Below, piece after piece: positions 53,853 to 62,412 of a stretch of 64,000 nucleotides of DNA (the stretch's first letter is position 1; each line of letters starts with the position of its first letter). Source of the stretch: Metallibacterium scheffleri (GTDB taxonomy: Bacteria; Pseudomonadota; Gammaproteobacteria; Xanthomonadales; Rhodanobacteraceae). The notes below the pieces were generated by a model. The model ran no database searches, was not told the origin of the DNA, and worked only from the letters and a program-made list of their open reading frames with translations. Where the stretch lies: the NCBI RefSeq assembly GCF_002077135.1, contig NZ_LDOS01000001.1, positions 943,501 to 1,007,500 on the forward strand, in the 5' to 3' direction. A program made the translations under genes and the position numbers.

Positions 53853-54089
53853 ATGTCCCGCGTCTGCCAAGTCACAGGCAAGGGTGTGCAGGTCGGCAAT
53901 AACGTCTCGCACGCCAACAACAAAACCCGTCGCCGCTGGTTGCCCAATCTGCACGAGCGCCGTTTCTGGGTGCCCAGTGAGAACCGCTGGATCAAGTTGC
54001 GCGTATCCAGCCACGCCCTGCGTACCATCGACAAGAAGGGCATCGAAACCGTGATTGCCGAGCTGCGCGCGCGCGGCGAGAAAATCTGA
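53853..54089 (+). CDS. rpmB: 50S ribosomal protein L28
   Basis: 78 residues, the standard length: [25 protein letters not shown] through [15 protein letters not shown] 53853 follows a strong GGAGG at 53843-53847. A plausible promoter, TTGCCT-N18-TAAGCT (53664-53693), lies upstream in the secB-rpmB gap. It forms the usual operon with rpmG 13 bp downstream. Confidence 0.97.
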   Translation: MSRVCQVTGKGVQVGNNVSHANNKTRRRWLPNLHERRFWVPSENRWIKLRVSSHALRTIDKKGIETVIAELRARGEKI

Positions 54090-54102
54090 GGAGCATGCAG
54101 CC

Positions 54103-54267
54103 ATGGCATCCAAGCGCGACAAGATCCGTCTGACGTCCTCGGCCGGCACCGGCCACTTCTACACCACGGACAAGAACAAGAAGACCACGCCGGACAAGAT
54201 GGAAGTCAAAAAGTACGACCCCGTCGTTCGCAAGCACGTGATCTACAAGGAAGGCAAGATCAAGTAA
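54103..54267 (+). CDS. rpmG: 50S ribosomal protein L33
   Basis: 54 residues ([22 protein letters not shown], ending KEGKIK). It lacks the CxxC pairs of zinc-binding L33 forms, so it is the Cys-less (C-) type that needs no zinc. The start follows a GAGGAG Shine-Dalgarno. It is the second gene of the rpmB-rpmG operon and is closed by a strong terminator at 54293. Confidence 0.97.
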   Translation: MASKRDKIRLTSSAGTGHFYTTDKNKKTTPDKMEVKKYDPVVRKHVIYKEGKIK

Positions 54268-54292
54268 GCGAGCACGATGGTCGGCGCGACGC

Positions 54293-54319
54293 AAAAGCCC
54301 GCCTTGCAGCGGGCTTTTT
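54293..54319 (+). terminator. Rho-independent terminator of rpmB-rpmG
   Basis: AAAAGCCCGC pairs with GCGGGCTTTT around a CTTGCA loop, ending in a T run. The A run on the 5' side makes it usable from the opposite strand too, where the O-antigen ligase gene ends. Confidence 0.9.
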
Positions 54320-54331
54320 GCTGCACGGCAA

Positions 54332-55669
54332 TCAGCCCGCCGACAAGGCAAATTCGCTGCTGCGCCAGCGCAGCGAGACCGCCATCGCGCAACCCAGCAC
54401 GATCTCCAGCGGGCCGCGCATGTAGCCGTTGCTCCACGCCAGATAATCGAACAGATTGACGGTAAGCAGCACGACGCACAGCGCCAGCAACAACGCCAGT
54501 AGCGGGCGCGCGTCGACATCGCGGCGCCATGCATGCAGCAGATCGCGCAACGGCAGCAGGAACGCAGCGCCCAGCAGTAGCAAGCCGACCAGCCCCATGC
54601 CGGCGGCGACCTGCAGTGGCGTGTCGTGCAAGTGCGGCGGCACATAACCTTGCCAGGCGATGCCGCGGGCGGCGATGGCTGGCTGGATGCTTGCCAGACC
54701 GGAGCCGAATAGCGGGCGCTGCGCGATCAGGTGCAGGGCGAAGCGCCACAGTTCCAGACGCAGACCAATGGATGGTGCTGCGGCGGTGACCGCGCCGCCA
54801 TCGAGCACGCTCAAGGCGGCCGCGCCGCCGCCATCGAAACGCTGAAGTACCGCCGGGCGCGCCATGTACGCGAATAGCGCGATAGCCAGCACGCCCAGGC
54901 CGACCCATCGGCGCCAGCGCAGCGGGTGTGAGGCACGCTGCGGTATACGGCCCAGCGCGAACAACAGCGCGGTGCCGACAGCCGCAGCCAGCCACGCGCC
55001 GCGCGATTGCGCGAACAGCAGCGCAAGCAGTGCCGCCAGCGTCAGCAGCGCCCAGGCGTCGCTACGCAAGCCGGTCGCCTCTGGCGCACGCCCATTGCGC
55101 CGGCACAGCCATGCGCCATACATGCCGATCAACAGCACCAGGGAGGCAAAAGCGCCGGTTAGATTTTCGGCATAGCCCAGACGCAGGCGCAGCGTGCCCG
55201 CGGCAAGAGCGTCCATGCGCAGCCACGGCAATTGCGCCAGCCCCCACAACAGCCAGCCCAGCGCCATCAGCTTGAGCACGCGCATGATCCACTGTGGATA
55301 GCGCCCCAGCCACCAGCCGAACACGCAGGCGTAGATCAGCACCTTGACAGGGTCGAGATCGAGGGTGAGCTGGCGCACGTAACCCAGGTTCGCGCCGGGC
55401 TGCGCGGTCACGGCGGCCTGGAGCAGGCTGTACAGCAGCAGCGCGAGGATCAGCTTCGGCAGCGGATGCCGACGCAATGCCTGCCATGGCTGCGCGCCAC
55501 AGGCCAGCAGTGCCAACAGCGCCAGCGCCGCGGCGGTGCTGGATTGCAGCGGCTGCGGCAGGTTGCTGACCGCGGTCAGCGCAGCCAGTGCCAGTGCGCT
55601 CAGCCCCAGCCACGTCTGCCATGGCTGGCGCAGACACGCGCGCCAGTACGCGGCGAGATCCTCCGTCAT
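54332..55669 (-). CDS. O-antigen ligase/polymerase-like membrane protein (Wzy/WaaL fold)
   Basis: 445 residues with about 11-12 transmembrane helices. The large periplasmic loop between late helices carries QRPLFGSGLASIQPA and HLHDTPLQVAAGMGLVG, matching the PF04932 O-antigen ligase domain in which the conserved His acts on the lipid-linked glycan. It would join O-polysaccharide to lipid A core or polymerise a surface glycan. ATG 55669 (MTEDLAAYW) starts 4 bp after the glycosyltransferase stop, so the two genes are one unit. The exact glycan is unknown. Confidence 0.85.
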   Translation of the reverse strand: MTEDLAAYWRACLRQPWQTWLGLSALALAALTAVSNLPQPLQSSTAAALALLALLACGAQPWQALRRHPLPKLILALLLYSLLQAAVTAQPGANLGYVRQLTLDLDPVKVLIYACVFGWWLGRYPQWIMRVLKLMALGWLLWGLAQLPWLRMDALAAGTLRLRLGYAENLTGAFASLVLLIGMYGAWLCRRNGRAPEATGLRSDAWALLTLAALLALLFAQSRGAWLAAAVGTALLFALGRIPQRASHPLRWRRWVGLGVLAIALFAYMARPAVLQRFDGGGAAALSVLDGGAVTAAAPSIGLRLELWRFALHLIAQRPLFGSGLASIQPAIAARGIAWQGYVPPHLHDTPLQVAAGMGLVGLLLLGAAFLLPLRDLLHAWRRDVDARPLLALLLALCVVLLTVNLFDYLAWSNGYMRGPLEIVLGCAMAVSLRWRSSEFALSAG

Positions 55670-55673
55670 GCGT

Positions 55674-56696
55674 TCAGCGCAGGCTGCGATGCAACGCCAG
55701 ACCGACGCGATGATTGAAGGCATCGCGATTGCGTTCGAAGCAGTCACGGGCGTTGTCGCTGATCTGCCGCAGCGCGCGCGTGTCCAGGCTCAATGCATGA
55801 TTCACCGTGTCTTCCAGCGCCTGTTCGTCGAAGTAATAACGTGTGGCCAAGGCCATGGGCTCGTGCCGCGCGTAGGGCACCAGTAAACCGCATTCGGGCG
55901 TGATGCGCTCGTTCATCGGTGGCGCATCCACGGTCAACGTCACTGCGCCAACGCCCAGCGCCTCGACCAGATAATGCCCCCAGGCGTCGGTCTCCGAGGT
56001 GCAGACATGGAACTGGTGGCTGTTTTGCAGTCGCACCAATTCATGCAGCGCCTCGGGTCGGCGCGGATCGAGATAGCCGATACGATGGTCGATGTTGGCC
56101 GCCGCAGGAGTCTCGATTGCTTCGCTGGGATGCTGCAAAACGGTCAAAAGCGGCCATTCCGGATGGCGACGCCACAGTGCCAGCAATCGCCGCGTGCCTT
56201 TGGTACGGCTACCACCAGCCAGATGCAAGAACTGGCGCTGGCGCGGTATGTCGCGGTCCAGCCGATCCTCACTGTGAAAGCCCACCAACTGCGCGCTGCA
56301 ACCCAGCGCCTGGAAGATATCCAGCGCATCGCGACTCTTGGCCCAGACCGCGTCGATGCTGTGCAGGCGACGTTGGTCGTGACGATCGAACCACTCCGGG
56401 TTGGGCAGCACGGCATTGCGCTGCGCCAGCGGGCGTTGCTCGGGCCACAGGTGCTCGAACATGATGTTCAAATCAAAACGCGGTGCGGCCAGATGCCGCT
56501 GCAAGCCACCAAACAGCGATCGCGGTGCCTGCAGACACGCAGCGATACCGCGGCGGCGACGGCGGCGCTCGCCACGCGCATCAATGCGCGTGGCATAAAC
56601 TTCACATCCGTTATGGCGCAGGGCGCCAGCCAGCAGACGAAAGTCGCGGCTGAGGCCGAAGCCATTGTCGCGATAGACCAAGTTGACGCTGGCCAT
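55674..56696 (-). CDS. GT-B family glycosyltransferase (paralogue 1)
   Basis: 340 residues. VNLVYRDNGFGLSRDFRLLAGAL opens an N-terminal Rossmann half. The C-terminal half has HLAGGSRTKGTRRLLALW and CTSETDAWGHYLVEALGVGAV, the E-x7-E motif of GT4-like nucleotide-sugar transferases. It resembles the next gene upstream (56930-57919) along its whole length. It probably builds LPS core or another surface glycan with the ligase that follows. ATG 56696 (MASVN) was chosen to match that paralogue; ATG 56711 is also possible. Confidence 0.8.
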   Translation of the reverse strand: MASVNLVYRDNGFGLSRDFRLLAGALRHNGCEVYATRIDARGERRRRRRGIAACLQAPRSLFGGLQRHLAAPRFDLNIMFEHLWPEQRPLAQRNAVLPNPEWFDRHDQRRLHSIDAVWAKSRDALDIFQALGCSAQLVGFHSEDRLDRDIPRQRQFLHLAGGSRTKGTRRLLALWRRHPEWPLLTVLQHPSEAIETPAAANIDHRIGYLDPRRPEALHELVRLQNSHQFHVCTSETDAWGHYLVEALGVGAVTLTVDAPPMNERITPECGLLVPYARHEPMALATRYYFDEQALEDTVNHALSLDTRALRQISDNARDCFERNRDAFNHRVGLALHRSLR

Positions 56697-56929
56697 GGTG
56701 AGCCACTCCATTGCAGATCCACATATCCTTACGATCGCCCCTGTGCCCGGCATGATCATGCACTGGTGTGCTGGTCGCTGTGCGAATGCGGGCTGAATGC
56801 TGATGCATGACGCGTGCGGCTCACAAGATACGATTAAATTACGCGGCGCGGATTCCGTGGCGCACGGCATGATTTGCAACGGCAGCGCAAAAATAATGCC
56901 CAAGCAGCAATGGTAAATGTGCAACTGCT

Positions 56930-57919
56930 TCAGTGTGGCAAAGCCTGCAGCGCAGCATCCACGCGTAGCGGAAACGCACGTGCGTTATCTGCAAACCAGG
57001 TACGTGCGGCGTTGCCCAGACGCGCCAGGTCGGCATCGCTCAGTGCAATGGCTTGCGCGACGGCTTGTTCCATCGCGGCTTCGTCGAAGTAGTGCGTGGT
57101 GGCCAGGTTTTGCCGGCCGCTGCGCGTGCAAGCCACGAGCAGACCGCGCGCGGAGGTGATGAACTCGTTCATGGGTGCGGCGTCAGTGGTCAGTACCACC
57201 GCGCCGATTCCCATGGCCTCGACCAGATAGTGGCCATAGCCCTCGGTTTCTGACGGGCACAGGTGGAACCAGTGCGCGTTCTGCAGACGCTGCAGCGCCG
57301 CGTCGTCGAGGTAATCGATGCGATGCTCGATGTTGGCGGCAGACGCGCCTGGCGTGGCGCTCTTGGGATTTTGCACCACGGTCAGGCGTGGCCATTCCGG
57401 ATGCTTGCGCCACAGTGCCAGCAGGCGCACGGTACCTTTATGCTGGCTGCGCCCGGCGAGGTGAAAGAACGCGCGCTCGCGCGGTACCGCGCCATCGCGA
57501 CGGTCCTCGCTGGTGAAGCCGGTGTACAGCACGCGCTGGCCGAGCTGCTCGAAGATGGCGATGGCGTGCCGTGTCTGCGCGAACACCGCGTCGATGCGTG
57601 GCAGCAATTCGCGGTCGCTGTCGAGAAACCATTCCGGATGCGGCAACAGCACGTTGTATCGCGCGGCCGGCAGGAATTCGGGGCGGATGTGCTCGATCAG
57701 CAGATTGACGTCGTGCCGCGCCCAGCCGCGATCGCCAAAGGCGTGATTCCAGACGTTGCGCGTGCCCAGCTTGATGCGCCGTCCCAGCTTGCGCCAGTTG
57801 CCGCGGCGCAAACCGGTCATGGTGACGTCGTGGCCGCTGGCGCGCAGCGCGCCGGCCAACAGGCGCAGATGGCGGGACAAGCCAAGACCGTTATCCCAGG
57901 CGATCACGTTGACCCGCAT
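56930..57919 (-). CDS. GT-B family glycosyltransferase (paralogue 2)
   Basis: 329 residues. It is collinear with the downstream paralogue: VNVIAWDNGLGLSRHLRLLAGAL, NVLLPHPEWF, FTSEDRRDGAVPRERAFFHLAG, CPSETEGYGHYLVEAMGIGAVVLTTDAAPMNEFI. The E-x7-E motif is intact, so it is likely retaining and nucleotide-sugar dependent. ATG 57919 aligns with the paralogue start, although ATG 57928 and 57934 are in frame. A 233-bp gap separates the two copies, so a promoter may lie between them. The acceptor and sugar are unknown. Confidence 0.8.
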   Translation of the reverse strand: MRVNVIAWDNGLGLSRHLRLLAGALRASGHDVTMTGLRRGNWRKLGRRIKLGTRNVWNHAFGDRGWARHDVNLLIEHIRPEFLPAARYNVLLPHPEWFLDSDRELLPRIDAVFAQTRHAIAIFEQLGQRVLYTGFTSEDRRDGAVPRERAFFHLAGRSQHKGTVRLLALWRKHPEWPRLTVVQNPKSATPGASAANIEHRIDYLDDAALQRLQNAHWFHLCPSETEGYGHYLVEAMGIGAVVLTTDAAPMNEFITSARGLLVACTRSGRQNLATTHYFDEAAMEQAVAQAIALSDADLARLGNAARTWFADNARAFPLRVDAALQALPH

Positions 57920-58031
57920 CAGCTGCATCCGCATTCGATTCCGCTCACTGGCGCGAGTAGACGCGCATGGTAACCGGCTGTTGGCGAACAACAAGCGCTG
58001 TGCCGCGCGTGCCGTGGCCGACGTCGCGCGC

Positions 58032-58676
58032 TCAGGCGACGCCGTAGTGTGCGCGATACGTCGCCAGCTCGGCGCTGAACACGGCCAGATCGGGCTGTGT
58101 GTCCGCGTAGTCCATGACTTCGCTCAGGCCGGCAATGGCGAGCACGGGCACGTGATGTTCGTGGGTCAACTCCTGCGCGGCGGAGCGTTCACCAGTGCCG
58201 CGTTCCTGACGATCCAGCGCGATCACCACGCCGGCGGGCGTGGCGCCATGCGCGCGGATCAGCGCCAGCGATTCGCGTACCGCGGTGCCCGCGGTCAGTA
58301 CGTCGTCGATCACCAGCACGCGCCCGGCCAGAGGTGCGCCGACGATCATCCCGCCTTCGCCATGATCCTTGGTTTCCTTGCGGTTGTAGGCTAGCGGCAT
58401 ATCGCGGCCGTGGCGCTCAGCCAGGGCAATGGCAGTGGTCGTGGCCAGCGGAATGCCTTTGTACGCGGGGCCGAACAGCATGTCGAAACTCACGCCCGAG
58501 GCTTCGATACAAGCAGCGTAGGCGGCACCGAGACGTGCCAGTCCGGCGCCCGTGGCGATCTGCCCGAGGTTGAAAAAGTAGGGACTCTGGCGTCCGGATT
58601 TCAGCGTGAAGCTGCCGAAACGCAGCACCCCGGCGCGGTGCGCGAGGGCGATAAAATCGTGCTGGTAAGCATGCAT
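58032..58676 (-). CDS. pyrE: Orotate phosphoribosyltransferase
   Basis: 214 residues. It makes orotidine 5'-phosphate from orotate and PRPP in pyrimidine synthesis. The PRPP-binding motif VLVIDDVLTAGTAVRES and the loop NRKETKDHGEGG with the catalytic Lys are clear, as is FGPAYKGIPLA. ATG 58676 (MHAYQHDF) replaces a 25-residue upstream extension. It is divergent from the ExoIII/Crc-family gene, the same arrangement as pyrE-crc in Pseudomonas. Confidence 0.97.
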   Translation of the reverse strand: MHAYQHDFIALAHRAGVLRFGSFTLKSGRQSPYFFNLGQIATGAGLARLGAAYAACIEASGVSFDMLFGPAYKGIPLATTTAIALAERHGRDMPLAYNRKETKDHGEGGMIVGAPLAGRVLVIDDVLTAGTAVRESLALIRAHGATPAGVVIALDRQERGTGERSAAQELTHEHHVPVLAIAGLSEVMDYADTQPDLAVFSAELATYRAHYGVA

Positions 58677-58839
58677 GGGGATCACCGCGAGCCAAGTGCG
58701 GGCATTATCGAGGCGAGGGCTGCACGGCGCATCCATGGGTTGCAGCCGCACCGCATGTGCGGGTCATTTGGTTTTCGTTCGTTGACTTCGCGCGCATCGG
58801 CGAGGCATGGTCGCGCCTGCTTCGTCGCCGAGCCCACAC

Positions 58840-59616
58840 ATGCGTATCCTGACCTTGAACGCCAACGGCATCCGCTCGGCCGCGCGCAAGGGTCTGTTCG
58901 AGTGGCTGCCGGCACAGCAGGCCGATGTTGTGTGCGTGCAGGAAACCAAGGCGCAGGAAGCGCAGCTCGACGCAGCGCATCGTCCCGCCGGCTATCACTG
59001 CCACTGGCACGACGCGCGCAGCAAGAAGGGCTATAGCGGCGTGGCGGTATTTTCGCGGCATGCGCCGGACTCGGTGCTGGATACGCTGGGCTGGGAATCA
59101 TTCGACTGCGAGGGGCGTTATCTCGAAGTGCGCTTCGGCACACTCAGCGTGGTGTCGCTGTACCTGCCTTCGGGTTCCTCGGGCGAATTGCGCCAGGGCT
59201 TCAAGTTCGAGGTGATGGCGTGGTTTTCCGGAGTGCTCGATGGCTGGCTGCGCAGCGGCCGCGAGTATGTGCTGTGCGGTGACTGGAACATCGTGCGCGG
59301 TGCGCTGGATATCAAGAACTGGAAATCCAATCAGAAAAACTCGGGCTGTCTGCCCGAGGAGCGCGCCTGGTTGAATGAGCTGATCGAACAACGCGGCTGG
59401 GTGGATACCTATCGCACGTTGAAGCCCGCGGCGCAAGAATACACATGGTGGTCGAATCGTGGCGCAGCCTACGCGAATGACGTCGGCTGGCGCATCGATT
59501 ACCAGTTGACGACACCGGGGATGCGTGAACGCCTGCGTGCCTGCCGCGTGCATCGGAGTCCGCGCTTTTCCGACCATGCGCCGTATGCCGTGGATTACGC
59601 GATGGATTTGCGATGA
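58840..59616 (+). CDS. ExoIII/AP-endonuclease-family protein in the Crc position
   Basis: 258 residues. It is close in length to Pseudomonas Crc (259) and shares ERAWL and WWSNRG-like features, GWRIDYQLTTPG and RFSDHAP positions. In Crc the nuclease residues are lost; here they remain: Glu of VQETKA, Asp and Asn of CGDWNIV, Asp of WRIDYQ, Asp-His of SDHAP. So this is probably an active DNA repair nuclease, orthologous in place to crc. ATG 58840 (MRILTLNANG) was chosen. The stop overlaps ampG by ATGA. Confidence 0.9.
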   Translation: MRILTLNANGIRSAARKGLFEWLPAQQADVVCVQETKAQEAQLDAAHRPAGYHCHWHDARSKKGYSGVAVFSRHAPDSVLDTLGWESFDCEGRYLEVRFGTLSVVSLYLPSGSSGELRQGFKFEVMAWFSGVLDGWLRSGREYVLCGDWNIVRGALDIKNWKSNQKNSGCLPEERAWLNELIEQRGWVDTYRTLKPAAQEYTWWSNRGAAYANDVGWRIDYQLTTPGMRERLRACRVHRSPRFSDHAPYAVDYAMDLR

Positions 59617-60893
59617 GTACCGCGCATGGCATGCGCGCCACGCTGACGGCGTTTGCCCAGCCGGCGGCGCTGACGCTGTTTTTTTTCGGTTTCTCCTCGG
59701 GCCTGCCGTTTCTGCTGATCGGCTACACGCTGTCGGGCTGGCTGAAGCTGGATCATGTTTCGCTCGATGACATCGGTCTGATCAGTTACATCGGCCTGAC
59801 TTACTCGTTGAAGTTCCTGTGGTCACCAGCCGTGGATCGCATCCGGTTGCCGCTGCTGCGACGACTTGGGCAGCGCCGCAGCTGGTTGTTGCTGGCGCAA
59901 TGCATACTGGCCATGGCCTTGTTGGGCATGGCGCAAGTCACTCCGCATGCGCAGCTGTCGCTGTTTTTGCTCATCACGGGAGTAGCTGCATTCGCCGGCG
60001 CCACCCAGGACACGGTGATTGATGCCTATCGCATCGAAATCGCGCCGCCTGAGATGCAGGGCGCACTGGCCTCGACCTACATATTCGGTTATCGCGTGGC
60101 GCTAATCGCCAGCGGCGCTGGAGCATTGGTGCTGGCGCAGTACGCTGGCTGGAGCGAGGCCTATCGCATCATGGCGGCATTGCTGTTGGTGCCGATTGCA
60201 ACCACGCTGCTGGCGCGTGAACCGGTCGAGCGGCGCGCACGTGCGGCCAACTGGCGCGCGGCGCTGGATGATGGCGTGATCGGGCCGTTCCGGCAGTTCT
60301 TCGAGCGCTTTGGCGCGAATCTCGCACTGCTGTTGCTGGCCTTCATCTTGCTGTTCAAGATTTCAGACCAGATGCTGGGCCCGGTGGCGCTGCCGTTTTA
60401 TCTGGATGCCGGATTCAAGTTGGTGCAGGTGGCCGAGGTTTCGAAACTCTACGGCGTCATCGTCGGACTCGTGGGTGCTTTCGCCGGTGGTGCAGCGGTG
60501 CTGCGCTGGGGTGCGGAGCGCTGCATGCCATGGGCGCTGGTGGCCGCGGCTTTGTCGAATCTGCTGTTTTTGCTGTTGACCTGGCATCACGGCAGCATGC
60601 CGTTGTTCGTGGTGATGATTTCCGGCGACAATTTTTCCACCGGCTTGTTGGGTACTGTCGCGGTGGCGTTTCTGTCGGACCTTACCGATCATCGTTACAC
60701 GGCGACCCAGTACGCGCTATTCAGTTCGTTGACCGTGGTCAGCGGCAAACTGATCGGCGGGCTGTCGGGTTTTATCGTTGGCACGGTGGGCTTCAGCGGA
60801 TTTTTCATATTTTCCTGCCTGGCCACTTTGCCGGCCCTGGTGGTGTGGTTCTGGGTGCGGCCGCGACTGTTGCAACACCATGCCGCGAACTGA
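59613..60893 (+). CDS. ampG: AmpG-family muropeptide MFS transporter
   Basis: 426 residues with about 12 transmembrane helices. FFFGFSSGLPFLLIGYTLSGWLK, YSLKFLWSPAVDRIRLPLL and GATQDTVIDAYRIE match AmpG, which imports anhydro-muropeptides for recycling. E. coli AmpG is somewhat longer; related MFS members of unclear cargo exist. The link to AnmK downstream and to MltB elsewhere in the window fits cell-wall recycling. The start overlaps the ExoIII-family stop. Confidence 0.88.
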   Translation: MSTAHGMRATLTAFAQPAALTLFFFGFSSGLPFLLIGYTLSGWLKLDHVSLDDIGLISYIGLTYSLKFLWSPAVDRIRLPLLRRLGQRRSWLLLAQCILAMALLGMAQVTPHAQLSLFLLITGVAAFAGATQDTVIDAYRIEIAPPEMQGALASTYIFGYRVALIASGAGALVLAQYAGWSEAYRIMAALLLVPIATTLLAREPVERRARAANWRAALDDGVIGPFRQFFERFGANLALLLLAFILLFKISDQMLGPVALPFYLDAGFKLVQVAEVSKLYGVIVGLVGAFAGGAAVLRWGAERCMPWALVAAALSNLLFLLLTWHHGSMPLFVVMISGDNFSTGLLGTVAVAFLSDLTDHRYTATQYALFSSLTVVSGKLIGGLSGFIVGTVGFSGFFIFSCLATLPALVVWFWVRPRLLQHHAAN

Positions 60894-60980
60894 GCGCGCC
60901 ATGGTGGCGGTTATCGCAGTACTCGCGCCGTGGCAGAATCCGGGCACAGGGGCAGGACTCATGACATCGGGAGCCAGCCA

Positions 60981-61271
60981 GTGCCGGATATCGTGGTGCG
61001 TCATATCGACGAAGCGTTGGCTGAGCGCATCAAGGAACTGGCGCTGGCGCGCAAGTGGTCGCTCAACGACGTGATTTTGCACGCCTTGCGTCATGGCTTG
61101 GGCATGGCCAGCTGCGATCCTTTCTCCGGGCGCGAGGTCGAGTTTGGCCGGCAGATGGGCACCGGGCTCAGTGCAGGCGAGGATCGCGCATTCAGTGAAG
61201 CACTGGCGGCGCTGGCTGATGTGCCGGCCGGACAATTTGCGCGCAAACCTGAAGACGGCCCGCAGCGTTGA
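60981..61271 (+). CDS. Small RHH/FitA-like protein
   Basis: 96 residues from GTG 60981, favoured by GGGAG 7 bp upstream. VPDIVVRHIDEALAERIKELALARKWSLNDVILHALRHGLG looks like a ribbon-helix-helix DNA-binding N terminus, as in FitA-type antitoxins. The C-terminal half is Ala/Glu-rich and unstructured. No toxin gene (for example a PIN domain) follows, so it may be a lone regulator. An upstream GTG at 60930 would give 113 residues but lacks a Shine-Dalgarno. Confidence 0.6.
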   Translation: MPDIVVRHIDEALAERIKELALARKWSLNDVILHALRHGLGMASCDPFSGREVEFGRQMGTGLSAGEDRAFSEALAALADVPAGQFARKPEDGPQR

Positions 61272-61280
61272 TGGCGCTGT

Positions 61281-62405
61281 TCATTGCGCCGCGTGCGAAG
61301 TTGGCAGGGGGGCATACACCGCACCCAGCACGCGTGGCCCGTGCGCACCGGTCACGCCGGGCAGGTTGCCGGCACGCCCGTGCAGGCGCTCGCGGGCCAG
61401 CCACGCGAACGCCATGGCCTCGATGAAATCCGGATCGACACCCACGGCAGCGGTGCTCAGCAACGTGCAGGGCAGAGCCTGCTGCAGCGCGCGCATGAGT
61501 ACAGGGTTATGCACGCCGCCGCCACAGGCATAGACCGTGTGTGTGTCCGGTGCGTGGGCTTGCAGTGCCGCGGCGATGCTGTGCGCAGTCAGGGCGAGCA
61601 GCGTGGCTTGCACGTCGGCCACGCTCAGCGCGCGCCCCGCTAGTCGGGCATCCAGCCAGCGCAGATGAAAATATTCGCGGCCGGTACTCTTGGGTGCTGG
61701 CAGAGCAAAATAGGGTTCGCGTAGCAGCGCAGCCAGCAGTGTCTGGTCGACGTGGCCGCTGGCCGCCAAGGCTCCGTCGGTATCGCACGCAGCGCCAGTA
61801 TGGCGCTGGCACCACGCATCCAGCAGCGCATTGGCCGGACCCGTGTCGAAACCGCGCACGCCGCCATCGACGCCGAGCAAAGTGAAATTGGCGATACCGC
61901 CTAGATTGAGCACCGCGCGGGCCTCGCCCGGCTGCGCCAGCAGCGCCGCGTGCAGCGCCGGCAGCAGTGGCGCGCCCTGGCCGCCAGCAGCGACATCTGC
62001 GCGGCGGAAGTCGGCCACGGTAACTAATCCGGTGCGTTCGGCGATGACGCTGGCATCGCCCAGTTGTAGTGTGAACGGGTGTGGACCGTCAGGGCGATGG
62101 CGCACGGTCTGGCCATGCGAACCCAGTGCGCGCACCGAGGTTGTGCGGGTGTCAGCGCTGCGCAGCAAGTTCATGGCAGCGCTGGCGAAAGCTTCGCCAA
62201 TGCGGACGTCCAGACGGCCAAATTGATCAAGCTCGAAAGTTCCTTCACCTTGCGCAAGCATCAGTGCTTCGGCGCGCAGTTCGGGCGCATACGGATAGGT
62301 TGCTGCATGTAGGAGGCGCGCACCGTGGCAGAAGTCGACCAGCGCGACGTCAATACCATCCGCGCTGGTGCCAGAGATCAGGCCCAGATACAGCTCGCTG
62401 CTCAT
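61281..62405 (-). CDS. anmK: Anhydro-N-acetylmuramic acid kinase
   Basis: 374 residues. It phosphorylates and opens 1,6-anhydroMurNAc to MurNAc-6-phosphate in wall recycling. The N terminus YLGLISGTSADGIDVALVDF is the ATP-binding signature, and GSHGQTVRHRPDG, NLGGIANFTLL and DTGPANALLDAW are typical. ATG 62405 (MSSELYLG) was chosen. It is transcribed after the M23 peptidase gene, 7 bp away, a conserved pair. Confidence 0.95.
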   Translation of the reverse strand: MSSELYLGLISGTSADGIDVALVDFCHGARLLHAATYPYAPELRAEALMLAQGEGTFELDQFGRLDVRIGEAFASAAMNLLRSADTRTTSVRALGSHGQTVRHRPDGPHPFTLQLGDASVIAERTGLVTVADFRRADVAAGGQGAPLLPALHAALLAQPGEARAVLNLGGIANFTLLGVDGGVRGFDTGPANALLDAWCQRHTGAACDTDGALAASGHVDQTLLAALLREPYFALPAPKSTGREYFHLRWLDARLAGRALSVADVQATLLALTAHSIAAALQAHAPDTHTVYACGGGVHNPVLMRALQQALPCTLLSTAAVGVDPDFIEAMAFAWLARERLHGRAGNLPGVTGAHGPRVLGAVYAPLPTSHAAQ

Positions 62406-62412
62406 GCGGCGC

